NCBI GenBank assembly: GCA_964468125.1
Contig: CAYXVF010000039.1
Coordinates: 1 to 50,758 of the forward strand
Length of the DNA stretch: 50,758 nt
Source: CAYXVF01 sp964468125
GTDB lineage: Bacteria > Myxococcota > XYA12-FULL-58-9 > CAYXVF01
Direction: 5' to 3'
Shown here one piece after another: positions 14,307 through 23,342 of this stretch; the stretch's first letter is position 1, and each line of letters opens with the position of its first letter. Position numbers and translations under genes: made by a program. The notes below the pieces were generated by a model. The model was not told the DNA's origin. It did not search any database and saw nothing but the letters and a program-made list of their open reading frames with translations.

Positions 14307-17198
14307 ATGTTTCAGCCTGTTGGAGCCCGGGTCGGACTCGTTGCCCTCGTTGCGCTCGCACTCCTCCCTCAGGGCTGCGGCAAGATCGAGGAGGCGATCG
14401 AGGAAGAGACCGAGGAGCGGATCCGCGAGCGCGCAGGCGGCGAGATCCCCGGTGAGACGCCCGCCCCGGCGCCAAACGAAGACGCCATCGTCGTCAACCG
14501 GACCGAGCCAAACGTGGGCGCGATCGGCGGTGGCGACACGATCAACATCCTCGGCGAGGGGTTTAGCGAGAACGATGAGGTCTCCTTCGGTGGGAGCGTC
14601 GTCCCTCCGGAAAACACTTTCTTTTTCGACTCGAACAGGATCGAAGTTTCAACCCCGCCCGTCAGTGGCCCGGGCGTCGTAGACGTGGCCGTACGCAACC
14701 CCCAGAGCGGCGAGTCTGCGACACTGAGTGGCGGTTTCGAGTATCTCCAGGCGCCGGAGATTGAAAGCGTGAGCCCAAGGCGAGGCCCATCAGCGGGTGG
14801 TGCTCAGATTACCGTCAAGGGGACCGGCTTCAGCCCCGGTACGGAGCTCTTCTTCGGCACGACCCAGAGTTTCGCCACGGTCGTCGACAGCGAAACCCTG
14901 ATCGCCTCGACGCCGCCCCTCGCCGTCGGCCTCTACACGATTCGGGTCACGAACCTCGGTGGAAGCGACGAGCTCCAAGACATCTATCAGCCGTACGAGC
15001 GGCTTCGCCTGAGCGAAGTGAGGCCCCTGATCGCTGACCTAGCGGGAGGCAACCAGGTCTTGGTGGTGGGCCAGGGGTTCATCCCCGGAACCTCTTTCGC
15101 GATCGACGGTTCGGTCTATGACAATGAAGGCGTCGGCGACACTGTCCTGGTCGACTTCACGGAGCGCGAGGCGAGTTTCGTTTTGGCGCCCGGCGCGAGC
15201 GAAGGCCCCGTCGACGTAGAGGTCGCGAACACACAGGGAAGCGCGCGGCTTCGAGACGGTCTGGTCTACATCGACTTTTCCGACACCACGCCCCGTATCG
15301 TGGCCATCTCACCCAACGTCGCCCTCGCAGAAGGCGGGAGCCCCGTGACGATCGTCGGGGTGGGTTTCGACGACCCGAACGTCACGGTCACTTTCGACGG
15401 TGTGCCTGCGAGCTGTTTCGCCGAGAGCGCCTTCGTGATCCGCTGCACCGCGCCGCCCGGGGATGGCGACACGGATGTGCGTGTGATTTCCGGGCCGGTC
15501 GACGTGACCGCCTCGGACGGGATCCGTTTCATCCCGCTTCGCATCGACACACTCGTGGACAACCGCGGCGCCCGGGCCGGTGGGACTTACCTTCGCCTCT
15601 TCGGAGATGGCTTTGACGAGACCACCGAGGTCTTTTTCGACGGGCTCCCCGCCCGAGACGTGACCCTGGTGAGCGAAGATGAGCTCACGCTGCGCACTCC
15701 GTCGGGTTTCGCAGGATTCGCCGACGTAGAGGTGCAAACCCAAGGCGTGAGCCGCGTTGCAGAAGGGGCCTTTGAGTATTTTGACCCGGCGCTCGATCCG
15801 CTGTGGACCTCGGGCGGGCCCATCGACGGAGCCGTCAACATCACGGTCTATGACAACGTGACCGGGTTCCCGCTCCCAGGCGCCTACGTCATGCTCGGCA
15901 CGAATGCCGCGCCGACATACAGCGGCTTCACCGACAGCAACGGACAGATCACCTTCTCCGGACCGGACGTCCTGGGACCCGTCACGGTCACGGCTGCTCG
16001 GAGCGATTTCCTCACGGAGACGGGCATCCGGGTCGATTTCACGACTTTCAGCTATGTCGACGTCAACTCGCAGAATCTGAAGTTTGAGATGTTCCGGCCG
16101 GGCCCGCCGCCCAATCCGATCCCCGGCGGCGGGGGGGGGCCACCGGTGGTCTCCGGCAACGTCATCCGTCTCAAGGACCAATACAACGACGCAAACGATC
16201 TCGTGCGCATGACCACGACCGCGGCCCTGCTCGGCTTTCCGCTCCCCGATCCGGGCCCAGGAGCGGAGCTCGTCAACAGCGGCTCCTATGAGATGATCAC
16301 CCGGACCGGTGACCTGGTTGTGCTCGCCCTCGTCGGCTCCGTGAACGAGCTGACCGGCGCGTTCGACGTGAAGACCATGGGTTTTTCACCCCCCTTCGCG
16401 GCGCAAGCGGACGGTGTCTATGAATACGATATCGTGGTCGATACGCCTCTGGACGCGAGCCTGTCGATCACCTTCGATGGGCCGCCGACTGCGGGCAGTC
16501 CGGGCGTGGATCCGAATTTCGGAGGCACCACACCCAATGCGGCCCGGGCGGTCGTCTACTACGACTTTGGTAGCGCGGGGGTTCACTTGATGCACGACGT
16601 GCGGGTCTTGGACACCGACCAGCTCTTCGCTCCCATGCCCAGGGCCTTGCCCACCCCCCACACGGGAACGCCCTTCGTGATCAGCAACGCCGGGTTCTAC
16701 AACGGATTCAGCAGCAGCCTGGACGGGTCCATCAGCCTTGCCTACCCGCTGAGTTTGGCGCGGATCGGTGAGCGAACCGATGCGACGCAGCCGGTGATTG
16801 TCGGACCCATGCTCGGCGTCCCACACAATCTGCTGCCTGCTCCCGCTGGGGACGACGACTCGATCCTCCTCTCCGACGACCAGCCGATCAGCTTCCAGGT
16901 CACGAGCAACAAACCAGACACGTCCACCGTCAACGTCTATCGGTTGGAAGGGAGCGACGGGTTTGCGCGTTCCCTCGAATGGTTCGTCATGACCCCCGGA
17001 GGGATCGCGTCGTTTGATCTTCCCCCGCCGTCGATTCCGACCCTGTCCATGCCCAACACGTTCTACACGGTGCGCATGCAGCGCTATCGCGAGGACAGCA
17101 CCCAGTACAACGGTCTGGACTTCTTCGGGTTGCTCGCAGCCGAGTATTACTCGGAAGCACAATTCTCACTCGAGATCGGTTCGCCCTCGAGCCCCTGA
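14307..17198 (+). CDS. IPT/TIG-repeat surface protein
   Basis: A large exported protein (963 aa), probably displayed on the cell surface. An N-terminal hydrophobic signal (about 8-24) ends in L-P-Q-G-C24. The cysteine suggests lipid attachment, but the -3 residue is proline, so the lipobox is imperfect. About five IPT/TIG immunoglobulin-like repeats follow (roughly 63-490), each with the family's G-G-x-x-(I/V)-x-(I/V)-x-G-x-G-F core (for example GGDTINILGEGF and GGAQITVKGTGF). Next is a carboxypeptidase-regulatory-like/Cna-B-type domain (about 505-590), then a glycine/proline hinge encoded by nine G at 16131-16139. The roughly 350-residue C-terminal part is beta-rich and I do not recognise it. 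AAGGAG lies 11 nt before the ATG at 14307. It converges on glpK with a 5-bp gap. Adhesion or carbohydrate contact is a guess from the repeat type. Confidence 0.8.
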   Translation: MFQPVGARVGLVALVALALLPQGCGKIEEAIEEETEERIRERAGGEIPGETPAPAPNEDAIVVNRTEPNVGAIGGGDTINILGEGFSENDEVSFGGSVVPPENTFFFDSNRIEVSTPPVSGPGVVDVAVRNPQSGESATLSGGFEYLQAPEIESVSPRRGPSAGGAQITVKGTGFSPGTELFFGTTQSFATVVDSETLIASTPPLAVGLYTIRVTNLGGSDELQDIYQPYERLRLSEVRPLIADLAGGNQVLVVGQGFIPGTSFAIDGSVYDNEGVGDTVLVDFTEREASFVLAPGASEGPVDVEVANTQGSARLRDGLVYIDFSDTTPRIVAISPNVALAEGGSPVTIVGVGFDDPNVTVTFDGVPASCFAESAFVIRCTAPPGDGDTDVRVISGPVDVTASDGIRFIPLRIDTLVDNRGARAGGTYLRLFGDGFDETTEVFFDGLPARDVTLVSEDELTLRTPSGFAGFADVEVQTQGVSRVAEGAFEYFDPALDPLWTSGGPIDGAVNITVYDNVTGFPLPGAYVMLGTNAAPTYSGFTDSNGQITFSGPDVLGPVTVTAARSDFLTETGIRVDFTTFSYVDVNSQNLKFEMFRPGPPPNPIPGGGGGPPVVSGNVIRLKDQYNDANDLVRMTTTAALLGFPLPDPGPGAELVNSGSYEMITRTGDLVVLALVGSVNELTGAFDVKTMGFSPPFAAQADGVYEYDIVVDTPLDASLSITFDGPPTAGSPGVDPNFGGTTPNAARAVVYYDFGSAGVHLMHDVRVLDTDQLFAPMPRALPTPHTGTPFVISNAGFYNGFSSSLDGSISLAYPLSLARIGERTDATQPVIVGPMLGVPHNLLPAPAGDDDSILLSDDQPISFQVTSNKPDTSTVNVYRLEGSDGFARSLEWFVMTPGGIASFDLPPPSIPTLSMPNTFYTVRMQRYREDSTQYNGLDFFGLLAAEYYSEAQFSLEIGSPSSP
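16131..16139 (+). repeat. G9 homopolymer inside the IPT/TIG gene
   Basis: Nine consecutive G encode part of a glycine run in the hinge between the ordered N-terminal repeats and the C-terminal region. Loss or gain of one base would shift the frame and cut off about 350 residues. Confidence 0.8.
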
Positions 17199-17203
17199 GT
17201 GGC

Positions 17204-18688
17204 TCAGGCGCGCTGGACTGCGGCGCGCCAGCCGGCGATCCGTTCCTCGAGGTCGCTGGCCACCATCTCCGGCGCGAATCGCTTATCCATCTTCCAACTC
17301 TTCGTGATGTCGTCGAGGTCGTTGAAAATTCCAACCTGGAGGGCGGCGAGGTACGCCGCCCCCAACGCCGTCGTGTCGAGAATCGTCGGGCGATGGCATT
17401 CCACCTGCAGCAGGTCGGTTTGAAACTGCATCAGGAGATCGTTTGCCGCCGCACCCCCATCGACACGAAGAACCGAGAGCGGAGCGCCGCGGTCCTCATT
17501 CATCGCCGCGAGCAGGTCATAGACTTGAAACGCGATCCCCTCCAGAGCTGCTCGTGCAATGTGCGCTCGCGTGGTTCCACGGGTAAGGCCACTCAGTAGT
17601 CCACGCGCTTCCGGTCGCCAGTGTGGCGCACCCAACCCGGTCAGGGCGGGGACGAGGTAAACGCCTTCCGTGCTCGAGACCTCGGCGGCGAGCGCTTCGA
17701 TCTCGCGGGAGCTCTCGAAGAAGCGCATTTCATCTCGGAGCCACTGGACGATCGCACCGGCGACAAACACCGCTCCTTCCAGCGCATAGGTGACGCGGTC
17801 TCCGATCTGCCAAGCGATCGTGCTCAGGAGTCCGTTTCGACTGGCGACCACGTCTTCGCCTACGTTGACCAAGGCGAACGCTCCGGTTCCGTAGGTGCAC
17901 TTCGCCATTCCGACCTCGAAGCACGCCTGACCGAAGGTAGCGGCATGTTGGTCTCCCGCCACGCCAGCGATGGGGATCCCATCGGGCAGGAACCCGACGT
18001 TACGCGTCACGCCAAAGGGCGCGCTCGACGGGCGTACCTCTGGGAGCAGGCTCTCCGGAATGTCCCCCAAGAGCTCTAGCATGTCCTCGTCCCAGCCACG
18101 GCGGTGAATGTCGAACATCAACGTGCGCGACGCGTTCGTGACGTCGGTGAGATGCTCGCCGCCGGTGAGCTTCCAGATGAGCCAGCTATCGATCGTGCCG
18201 AAACGCGCATCGCCAGCGCGCGCCCGTTCCCGAAGGCCGTCCACCTCGTCGAGAAGCCAGGCCACCTTGGTGCCGGAAAAATAAGGGTCCGCGACCAAGC
18301 CCGTCTTCTCGCGCAGCAGCTCTTCGCGTCCGGCCGCCTTGATCGCCTCCGTGCGAGGTGCGGTCCTGCGGTCCTGCCAGACGATCGCGCGGTGGAGAGG
18401 CTCGCCCTGGGCCGACCAAAGCGCGGTGGTTTCTCGTTGGTTCGTAATGCCGATCGCGGCGATCTTCGCCGGCGCGACGCCAGACGCTTCCAGCGCCGCC
18501 ACGCTCGCCTCGCGAACGGATGCCCAAATCTCTTCCAGGTCGTGCTCGACCCAACCGGGCTTGGGAAAATGTTGCGGAAACTCCGCGTAACCTCGGCCCG
18601 CGAGCTTCGCCCCGCCAGCATCAAAGGTGACGACCAGCACCGTCGAGCCGGTCGTGCCCTGGTCGATCGCCAGAATTGCATCTTTCAT
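17204..18688 (-). CDS. glpK: glycerol kinase GlpK
   Basis: GlpK phosphorylates glycerol with ATP to glycerol-3-phosphate. The protein has 494 residues, the normal size. The first phosphate-binding motif is A-I-D-Q-G-T-T-G-S (about 7-15). N-Q-R-E-T-T (about 83-88) contributes to the glycerol site, and G-V-A-G-D-Q-H-A-A and V-D-G-G-A-A-A-N-D mark the FGGY C-terminal domain. AGGAG lies 6 nt before the ATG. No glpF or glpD is adjacent, so glycerol uptake must be encoded elsewhere. It is divergent from the sensor kinase gene (144 bp) and convergent with the IPT/TIG gene. Confidence 0.95.
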   Translation of the reverse strand: MKDAILAIDQGTTGSTVLVVTFDAGGAKLAGRGYAEFPQHFPKPGWVEHDLEEIWASVREASVAALEASGVAPAKIAAIGITNQRETTALWSAQGEPLHRAIVWQDRRTAPRTEAIKAAGREELLREKTGLVADPYFSGTKVAWLLDEVDGLRERARAGDARFGTIDSWLIWKLTGGEHLTDVTNASRTLMFDIHRRGWDEDMLELLGDIPESLLPEVRPSSAPFGVTRNVGFLPDGIPIAGVAGDQHAATFGQACFEVGMAKCTYGTGAFALVNVGEDVVASRNGLLSTIAWQIGDRVTYALEGAVFVAGAIVQWLRDEMRFFESSREIEALAAEVSSTEGVYLVPALTGLGAPHWRPEARGLLSGLTRGTTRAHIARAALEGIAFQVYDLLAAMNEDRGAPLSVLRVDGGAAANDLLMQFQTDLLQVECHRPTILDTTALGAAYLAALQVGIFNDLDDITKSWKMDKRFAPEMVASDLEERIAGWRAAVQRA

Positions 18689-18790
18689 CGGAGTCTCCTG
18701 TTCCGCGCGGCCTGTAATCCTATCCGAGCCCGGGAGGCGAAGGCGAGCCGCGCGTCCGGCGAGGAGTTTCCTTGCCGCCCCGAATCAAAA

Positions 18791-18805
18791 CCGAATACCA
18801 TTCGG
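18791..18805. repeat. 6-bp inverted repeat before the sensor kinase start
   Basis: CCGAAT (18791-18796) and ATTCGG (18800-18805) form a perfect palindrome around ACC. It ends 3 bp before an in-frame GTG (18809) and 27 bp before the ATG (18833). It could be an operator in the divergent glpK/kinase region or a leader hairpin affecting start choice. Confidence 0.45.
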
Positions 18806-18832
18806 AATGTGGACCCGGTCAGCTCGACTCCG

Positions 18833-20653
18833 ATGATTCGCCCGGCGCTCGTCTTCGTGGTCGGCGACGAGCCCGATTTCCTGGAAGAGCTCGGCGAGGC
18901 GTTTGGCGCCCTAGGTCCAGACGTCGAGGTCCACACCCTCAGAAGCCTCGACGCCCTGAAAGCGCACCTCGCTCGGGTTTCGCCGGACCTGATCATCGTC
19001 GACTGGGCGAGCGTGCGCTACGAGCACCTCACTGCGCTCGCTGATCGAGCACCGGTTCTAGCGCTCGACCATGCGCCCGATCCGGACCGGAAGCGCACGG
19101 CCCTGCGCGACGGCGTCTTCGAATATCTGCCACTGGATGGCGCATATTTGGATTCGGTGATCGCCGCGTTTCGGCGTGCGCGGCGCATTCCTGCGCTGGA
19201 GTCGGAGCTGCGCGAGACGGAGGCGCGCTACGCCGCGATCCTCGACGCCGCGAGCGACGGCATCTTCGTGGTCCAGGGTCAGGTCCTGAGCTACGTGAAC
19301 GACCGCTTCGCCGCCGCACTCGGCTACGATGTGGACGAGCTGGCGAACTCCTCCCTCGAGTCCCTCGCGCCCCCTGCAGATGGCGAACGCATCCGAGAGA
19401 ACCTGGCCCGGGTGGCGCTCAGCAGCGGCAGCCGGGAAATCTTCGACGTTACCCTGCTCGGAGCCGACGGCGCGGCTCATTCCTTCGAGCTCGCATGCCG
19501 CTCTGCACTCATGAATGGTCGCCGGGCAATCGTCGGGGCCGCGCGCGATGTGACCGCAATCCGACAGCTCACCCGCGAGGTCGAAGAGTATCGACGACGA
19601 TCGGGACACAGCGAGAGGCTCCGCGCGCTCGGTGAAATCGCAGCCGGCGTCGCCCACGACTTCAACAACGTTCTCGAGGTGATCCTCGGACGGATCGGCC
19701 TGATCGGGATTCGACGCGAACGGGGCGAAGAGATCGATACCCATCTCCACGTCATCGCGACCGCGGCGGAGGACGCCGCCGCGATACTTCAGCGGGTAAA
19801 GGAGTTCACGCGCCCCGCCGATACGGCCGGTTGGCAGGACATCGAAGCCTCCGATTTGGTCTACGACGCCGCGGCCTTCTGCCGAACCCGAGTTCCGAAC
19901 AACGCGCGACTTGAGGTCCGTATCGAGACCGCCAGGACCATTCGCGGCAATCCGACGCAGCTCCGAGAAGTTCTCGTCAATCTCATATACAACGCCCTCG
20001 ACTCGATCTCGGCCACTGGGTGGGTCGAGGTTGCGTGCTATGAGCGCAACGACAACCTTTGCCTTTCGGTCACAGACGACGGTCCTGGCGTCCCGCCCCA
20101 CATGCGCGAAAAGATCTTCGAGCCGTTTTTCACCACCAAGGAGGCTCAGCGAGGAACTGGGCTAGGACTCAGTGTCAGCAAAGAGATTCTTCGGCGACAC
20201 GATGTCCAACTTCAGCTCGAAAGCGTCCCGCACCAGCGAACGTGCTTCGAGCTCCACTTTCACTCGGGCACCCATCGCATCGGTGGCGCCGCCAATCTCT
20301 CCCGAAAGGTGCTCGTGGTGGACGACGACCGGGCCGTAGGCGAGCTAATCGCCGACGTGCTCTGCGATGCGGACTACGAGGTGCTCTCGGTGCGCGATGC
20401 CTCGGACGCACGCCGGGTGATCGAGACGCAAGAGCTCGGCCTGCTGATCACGGACCTCGATCTCGATGGCGACAGTGGCTGGGAGCTCGCCCGCGCCGCG
20501 CGCCGCGCTCATCCGCACCTGATCGTCGGATTGGTCACCGGCTGGCCCATCGGGGTAGAAACCCGCGACGTCCGGGACAGGGGCGTCGATTTCGTTTTGA
20601 CCAAGCCCTTCTCTCCTGTCGACCTTCTCGAGGCACTGCAGAGAGTCCGCTAG
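18833..20653 (+). CDS. hybrid sensor histidine kinase (REC-like, PAS, HisKA, HATPase, REC)
   Basis: A soluble two-component hybrid kinase (606 aa). Residues 1-115 have a receiver fold with acidic pair D12/E13 and D57 (I-I-V-D-W), but the usual Lys-Pro near residue 100 is replaced by Leu-Pro-Leu, so this domain may not be switchable in the normal way. PAS is about 130-245. HisKA carries the phospho-His275 in A-H-D-F-N-N. HATPase has the N box (N383, N387), D-D-G-P-G-V (415-420) and G-T-G-L-G-L (441-446). The C-terminal receiver has D497-D499, phospho-acceptor D541 and K591. There is no membrane segment, so the signal is probably cytoplasmic. The start at 18833 is provisional; GTG at 18809 adds eight residues. 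No partner regulator is adjacent, as expected of a kinase acting through its own receiver or a distant one. Confidence 0.9.
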   Translation: MIRPALVFVVGDEPDFLEELGEAFGALGPDVEVHTLRSLDALKAHLARVSPDLIIVDWASVRYEHLTALADRAPVLALDHAPDPDRKRTALRDGVFEYLPLDGAYLDSVIAAFRRARRIPALESELRETEARYAAILDAASDGIFVVQGQVLSYVNDRFAAALGYDVDELANSSLESLAPPADGERIRENLARVALSSGSREIFDVTLLGADGAAHSFELACRSALMNGRRAIVGAARDVTAIRQLTREVEEYRRRSGHSERLRALGEIAAGVAHDFNNVLEVILGRIGLIGIRRERGEEIDTHLHVIATAAEDAAAILQRVKEFTRPADTAGWQDIEASDLVYDAAAFCRTRVPNNARLEVRIETARTIRGNPTQLREVLVNLIYNALDSISATGWVEVACYERNDNLCLSVTDDGPGVPPHMREKIFEPFFTTKEAQRGTGLGLSVSKEILRRHDVQLQLESVPHQRTCFELHFHSGTHRIGGAANLSRKVLVVDDDRAVGELIADVLCDADYEVLSVRDASDARRVIETQELGLLITDLDLDGDSGWELARAARRAHPHLIVGLVTGWPIGVETRDVRDRGVDFVLTKPFSPVDLLEALQRVR

Positions 20654-20662
20654 GCTCAGAGA

Positions 20663-23200
20663 TTACTGCAAGAGCTTCTGCGCAACCTCGAGAGCCTTGC
20701 GAGTTCGGCTGAGGATCTCGGCCATGCGCTGTCGCTCGCCATCGGCGCTCGCGTGAGCGGTGACGGCGTTTTGGTGCGCTTCATCGAGCTGCCCTTCGAG
20801 CTCTTCGATCCGTTGTCGATCCTGGTCTACCGTGTTGCGAAGTTTTTGGATCGCTTCGTCGCGGAACTGCAGGTTCTGTTGTAGCTCGGCGATGGTCTCC
20901 TGCATGTCGGTCTCGAGACCGCTGACCTCGTCCTTGGCGGCGTGGAGCTGCGCTTCGAGCGCTTGGTTGCTGGCCCGTGCTGCCTCAAGCTCGTCGCTGA
21001 CCTGTGCGATACGCGCCCTCTCAGCGTCGAGCTCGGTTTGCAGCTCGACGCTGCGCCCCTGTGCGCTCTCGAGCTCCTGCTGGAGAGCACTCAAGCGCTC
21101 GTCGCGCTGGGCGAGCTCGCCCTGCAAGCCGTTGATCTGCGCTTCTCGCGCTTCGCTGTCCTCCCGCGCCCGCGCGAGCTGGGACGTGAGCCCTTCGGCT
21201 CGATCGCGCTCCTGCGCGAGCTCTCCGCCTCGTCGCTCCGCTTCCACCCGAGAAGCACCGAGCTGTTCATCCAGCGAGGCAATCCGGTCGTCCCGTTCGG
21301 CGAGCTGGCCCTGGAGGCCGTCCACCTCGCTCTGAAGCCGACTCAAACGCTCGTTGAGCTGCTGCGCTTCGGCTGAGAGGCTATCGATGCGCCCGTCGCG
21401 CTCCTCGATCGCCTCACGCTGCGATTCTACCGCTCCCTTGAGCTTGCCGATCGCCTCGTCGCGCACCTCGACGTCTCGAAGCGCCTGGTCGAGCTCGCCT
21501 TGTAGTGCCTGAACCTCGGCGCTGCGCGATTCGACGTCTTGCTGGCGCTCCGTCAGGGCCTGCTCGAGCTGGGTGAGCTGCTCGCGACTGCTCCCGAGCT
21601 CGCCCTCGAGACTCGTGATCGTCTGGTCGCGTTCTTCGAGAGCAGCACGCTGGCTTTCTACCGCCTCTTTGAGACGACTGATCGCCTGGTCACGCGCTTC
21701 GATGTCCTGCTCGAACTGATACTTGAGCGCAGAGACAGCCCCCTCGTGCTCATCGCGGATCTGGGCGATTTCTCCCTGATATCGATCCTCCAAGGCCCGA
21801 CGGTCACTGTCCGCTTGCTCGAGGAGCTCGTTTCGCGCGGCTTCGGCGGTCGCGCGCTCATTCTCGAGCTCCTGTTCGAGGCCGACGCGCGTCTGTTCCG
21901 CATCGCTGCGCAGGGTGTCGAGACTCTGGGTGAGATCGCCGATCTGTGCCTCGTACTGGCTCCGGAGGTCAGTGGCTTGATTTTCGTATTGGTTGCGGAT
22001 CTCACCGACTTCGCGCTCGTGATCCGAACGAAGGGCCAGCATCGCTTGTTGGTGCTCGGCTCGAATCGAAGCGAGCTCGCCCTGATGACGCTCCTCCGCC
22101 GCCGTCTTTTCGCCCTCGAGCTGCTCGCGCGTGCTCTGAAGCTCCAGCCGCGCCGTCTCCGCCAACTCGGTGATCTCGCCCTGGAGCTCGGCGATGTGGT
22201 TTTCGAGCTCCATCTTCGAGCTGGTCAGCTCAGACTGGGTCTCGGTGAGCTGCGTGGTGAGTCGATCGATCTGTTCGTCGCGCTCTTCGATCGCCTGCTT
22301 CTGGGTCTCGATGGTTTGTTTGAGCTTTTCGATCGCCTCGTTGCGGACCGCAACATCCCGCTCAAAGGTATCGCGCGTGTCCAAAAGCTCCTGGCGGGTT
22401 CCTTCGAACTCGCCGGCGAGGTCGGCGTAGCGCTGCTCGGAGTCGGCGATGCGTTGGTCTCGCTCGGCGATTTGCGCGTTGTACGCCTCGTTGTCCTCTT
22501 GGTGACGGCGCTGCTCTTCTTGGTACTCCTGAGAGAGTGCTTCGATCTGATTGTCGAGACCGGCGATCTCCGAGTCCTTCTCGTCGAGCGCTGCCTCCAT
22601 CTTGCCGTAGCTCGCTTCGAGCTCGGCGCGGAGCTCCTGCTCCTGCCGGTCTTTCTGCTCGAAGGCCGCTTGCACCTTTTGGCCGTAGGCTTCGAATTCG
22701 TTCTTCTTCTGCTCGATGAATTGCTCGAGCGCGGCGAGTTTCTGGGTCAGCTCGCTGTTGTGGTGGGCTGAGTCGTCGGCCTTCCCGCGCTCGCGCTCCA
22801 TCAGGGCCTCGAGCACGTCGAGCTCGGACTCGCGGGTCTGCCACGCCTCACGGAAACGCGCGGTCATGGCCTCCGAACGCTTCAGCTTCTCCCGGAAGTA
22901 CTCAACCTTTTCTTCGAGGCCACCGCGTGCCGACGGCAAGGACCCCGTATCGACCACAAAGAGGTCGTCAAAGTTGGTCCGTCCTCCCCAACTGTCCGGC
23001 AGTTGCGCTGGATCCTTACCAGCGCTTCGGCGGGGCGGGCGTCGCGGCGGCGGTGGGGGCTGAAGCGGCGGAGGCCCATCCGTCGCTGGCGGAGCAGCAT
23101 CCGCAGCGCCTTCGGCGCTTTCGGCCTCAGCGGCTTTCTTCTGCGAGAGCCCGTCGAGCGCGGCATCGAGCTCGTCGAAGTCGAGGCTTCCGCCTCCCAT
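20663..23200 (-). CDS. long coiled-coil protein with repeated heptad module
   Basis: An 845-residue protein that is almost entirely coiled coil. Residues 1-20 form a short helix rich in Asp/Leu. Residues 30-60 are Ala/Pro-rich, including a nine-residue P/Q/L stretch. Residues 75-90 contain a conserved-looking N-F-D-D-L-F-V-V segment. A continuous helix runs from 92 to about 810. A module of about 30 residues beginning R-(D/N)-E/Q-A-I-x-(K/R)-L recurs at 285, 502, 579 and 779. The end (825-845, A-E-I-L-S-R-T-R-K-A-L-E-V-A) looks like a capping helix. I see no membrane segment or enzyme domain. Coiled-coil scaffolds of this kind serve cell polarity, division or motility in myxobacteria, but nothing here fixes the role. 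It has its own promoter (23261-23288) and is separated from the lipoprotein operon by 142 bp. Confidence 0.85.
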   Translation of the reverse strand: MGGGSLDFDELDAALDGLSQKKAAEAESAEGAADAAPPATDGPPPLQPPPPPRRPPRRSAGKDPAQLPDSWGGRTNFDDLFVVDTGSLPSARGGLEEKVEYFREKLKRSEAMTARFREAWQTRESELDVLEALMERERGKADDSAHHNSELTQKLAALEQFIEQKKNEFEAYGQKVQAAFEQKDRQEQELRAELEASYGKMEAALDEKDSEIAGLDNQIEALSQEYQEEQRRHQEDNEAYNAQIAERDQRIADSEQRYADLAGEFEGTRQELLDTRDTFERDVAVRNEAIEKLKQTIETQKQAIEERDEQIDRLTTQLTETQSELTSSKMELENHIAELQGEITELAETARLELQSTREQLEGEKTAAEERHQGELASIRAEHQQAMLALRSDHEREVGEIRNQYENQATDLRSQYEAQIGDLTQSLDTLRSDAEQTRVGLEQELENERATAEAARNELLEQADSDRRALEDRYQGEIAQIRDEHEGAVSALKYQFEQDIEARDQAISRLKEAVESQRAALEERDQTITSLEGELGSSREQLTQLEQALTERQQDVESRSAEVQALQGELDQALRDVEVRDEAIGKLKGAVESQREAIEERDGRIDSLSAEAQQLNERLSRLQSEVDGLQGQLAERDDRIASLDEQLGASRVEAERRGGELAQERDRAEGLTSQLARAREDSEAREAQINGLQGELAQRDERLSALQQELESAQGRSVELQTELDAERARIAQVSDELEAARASNQALEAQLHAAKDEVSGLETDMQETIAELQQNLQFRDEAIQKLRNTVDQDRQRIEELEGQLDEAHQNAVTAHASADGERQRMAEILSRTRKALEVAQKLLQ

Positions 23201-23230
23201 AGTGTCGCCCCAAGTTCACGGTAGAGGGGT

Positions 23231-23251
23231 GCTCGCGTGACCCACGCGAGC
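23231..23251 (-). promoter_or_regulatory. perfect 9-bp hairpin at the 5' end of the coiled-coil mRNA
   Basis: GCTCGCGTG (23231-23239) and CACGCGAGC (23243-23251) pair perfectly around a 3-nt loop. With a start point near 23254 the hairpin would form the very first bases of the transcript. It could protect the mRNA 5' end, or on DNA serve as an operator overlapping the start point. Confidence 0.6.
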
Positions 23252-23260
23252 GACCTGCGA

Positions 23261-23288
23261 AGGATAGCAGCAAGCGGTCCGCTGTCAA
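23261..23288 (-). promoter_or_regulatory. sigma-70-type promoter for the coiled-coil gene
   Basis: On the minus strand TTGACA (23288-23283, perfect), a 16-bp spacer, then TATCCT (23266-23261, four of six). It lies about 60 bp before the ATG at 23200, with a leader of about 54 nt. Confidence 0.6.
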
Positions 23289-23289
23289 C

Positions 23290-23311
23290 AAACGGCACAG
23301 ATCGGCCGTTT
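23290..23311. promoter_or_regulatory. inverted repeat upstream of the -35: operator or terminator
   Basis: AAACGGC (23290-23296) and GCCGTTT (23305-23311) are separated by 8 nt. The repeat sits directly upstream of the -35 of the coiled-coil promoter, where an activator would bind. Read from the lipoprotein gene it is also a short stem with A/U flanks (GCCGUUUGUUG), so it might instead terminate that operon. Both readings are possible. Confidence 0.4.
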
Positions 23312-23342
23312 CTGCCCGATTATCGCGATTTTTGGGTTCCTC

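Noticed and set aside
21539..22771. 410-residue plus-strand frame opposite the coiled-coil gene
   Set aside because: A leucine-rich artefact of the repetitive GAG/CTC codons of the coiled coil.
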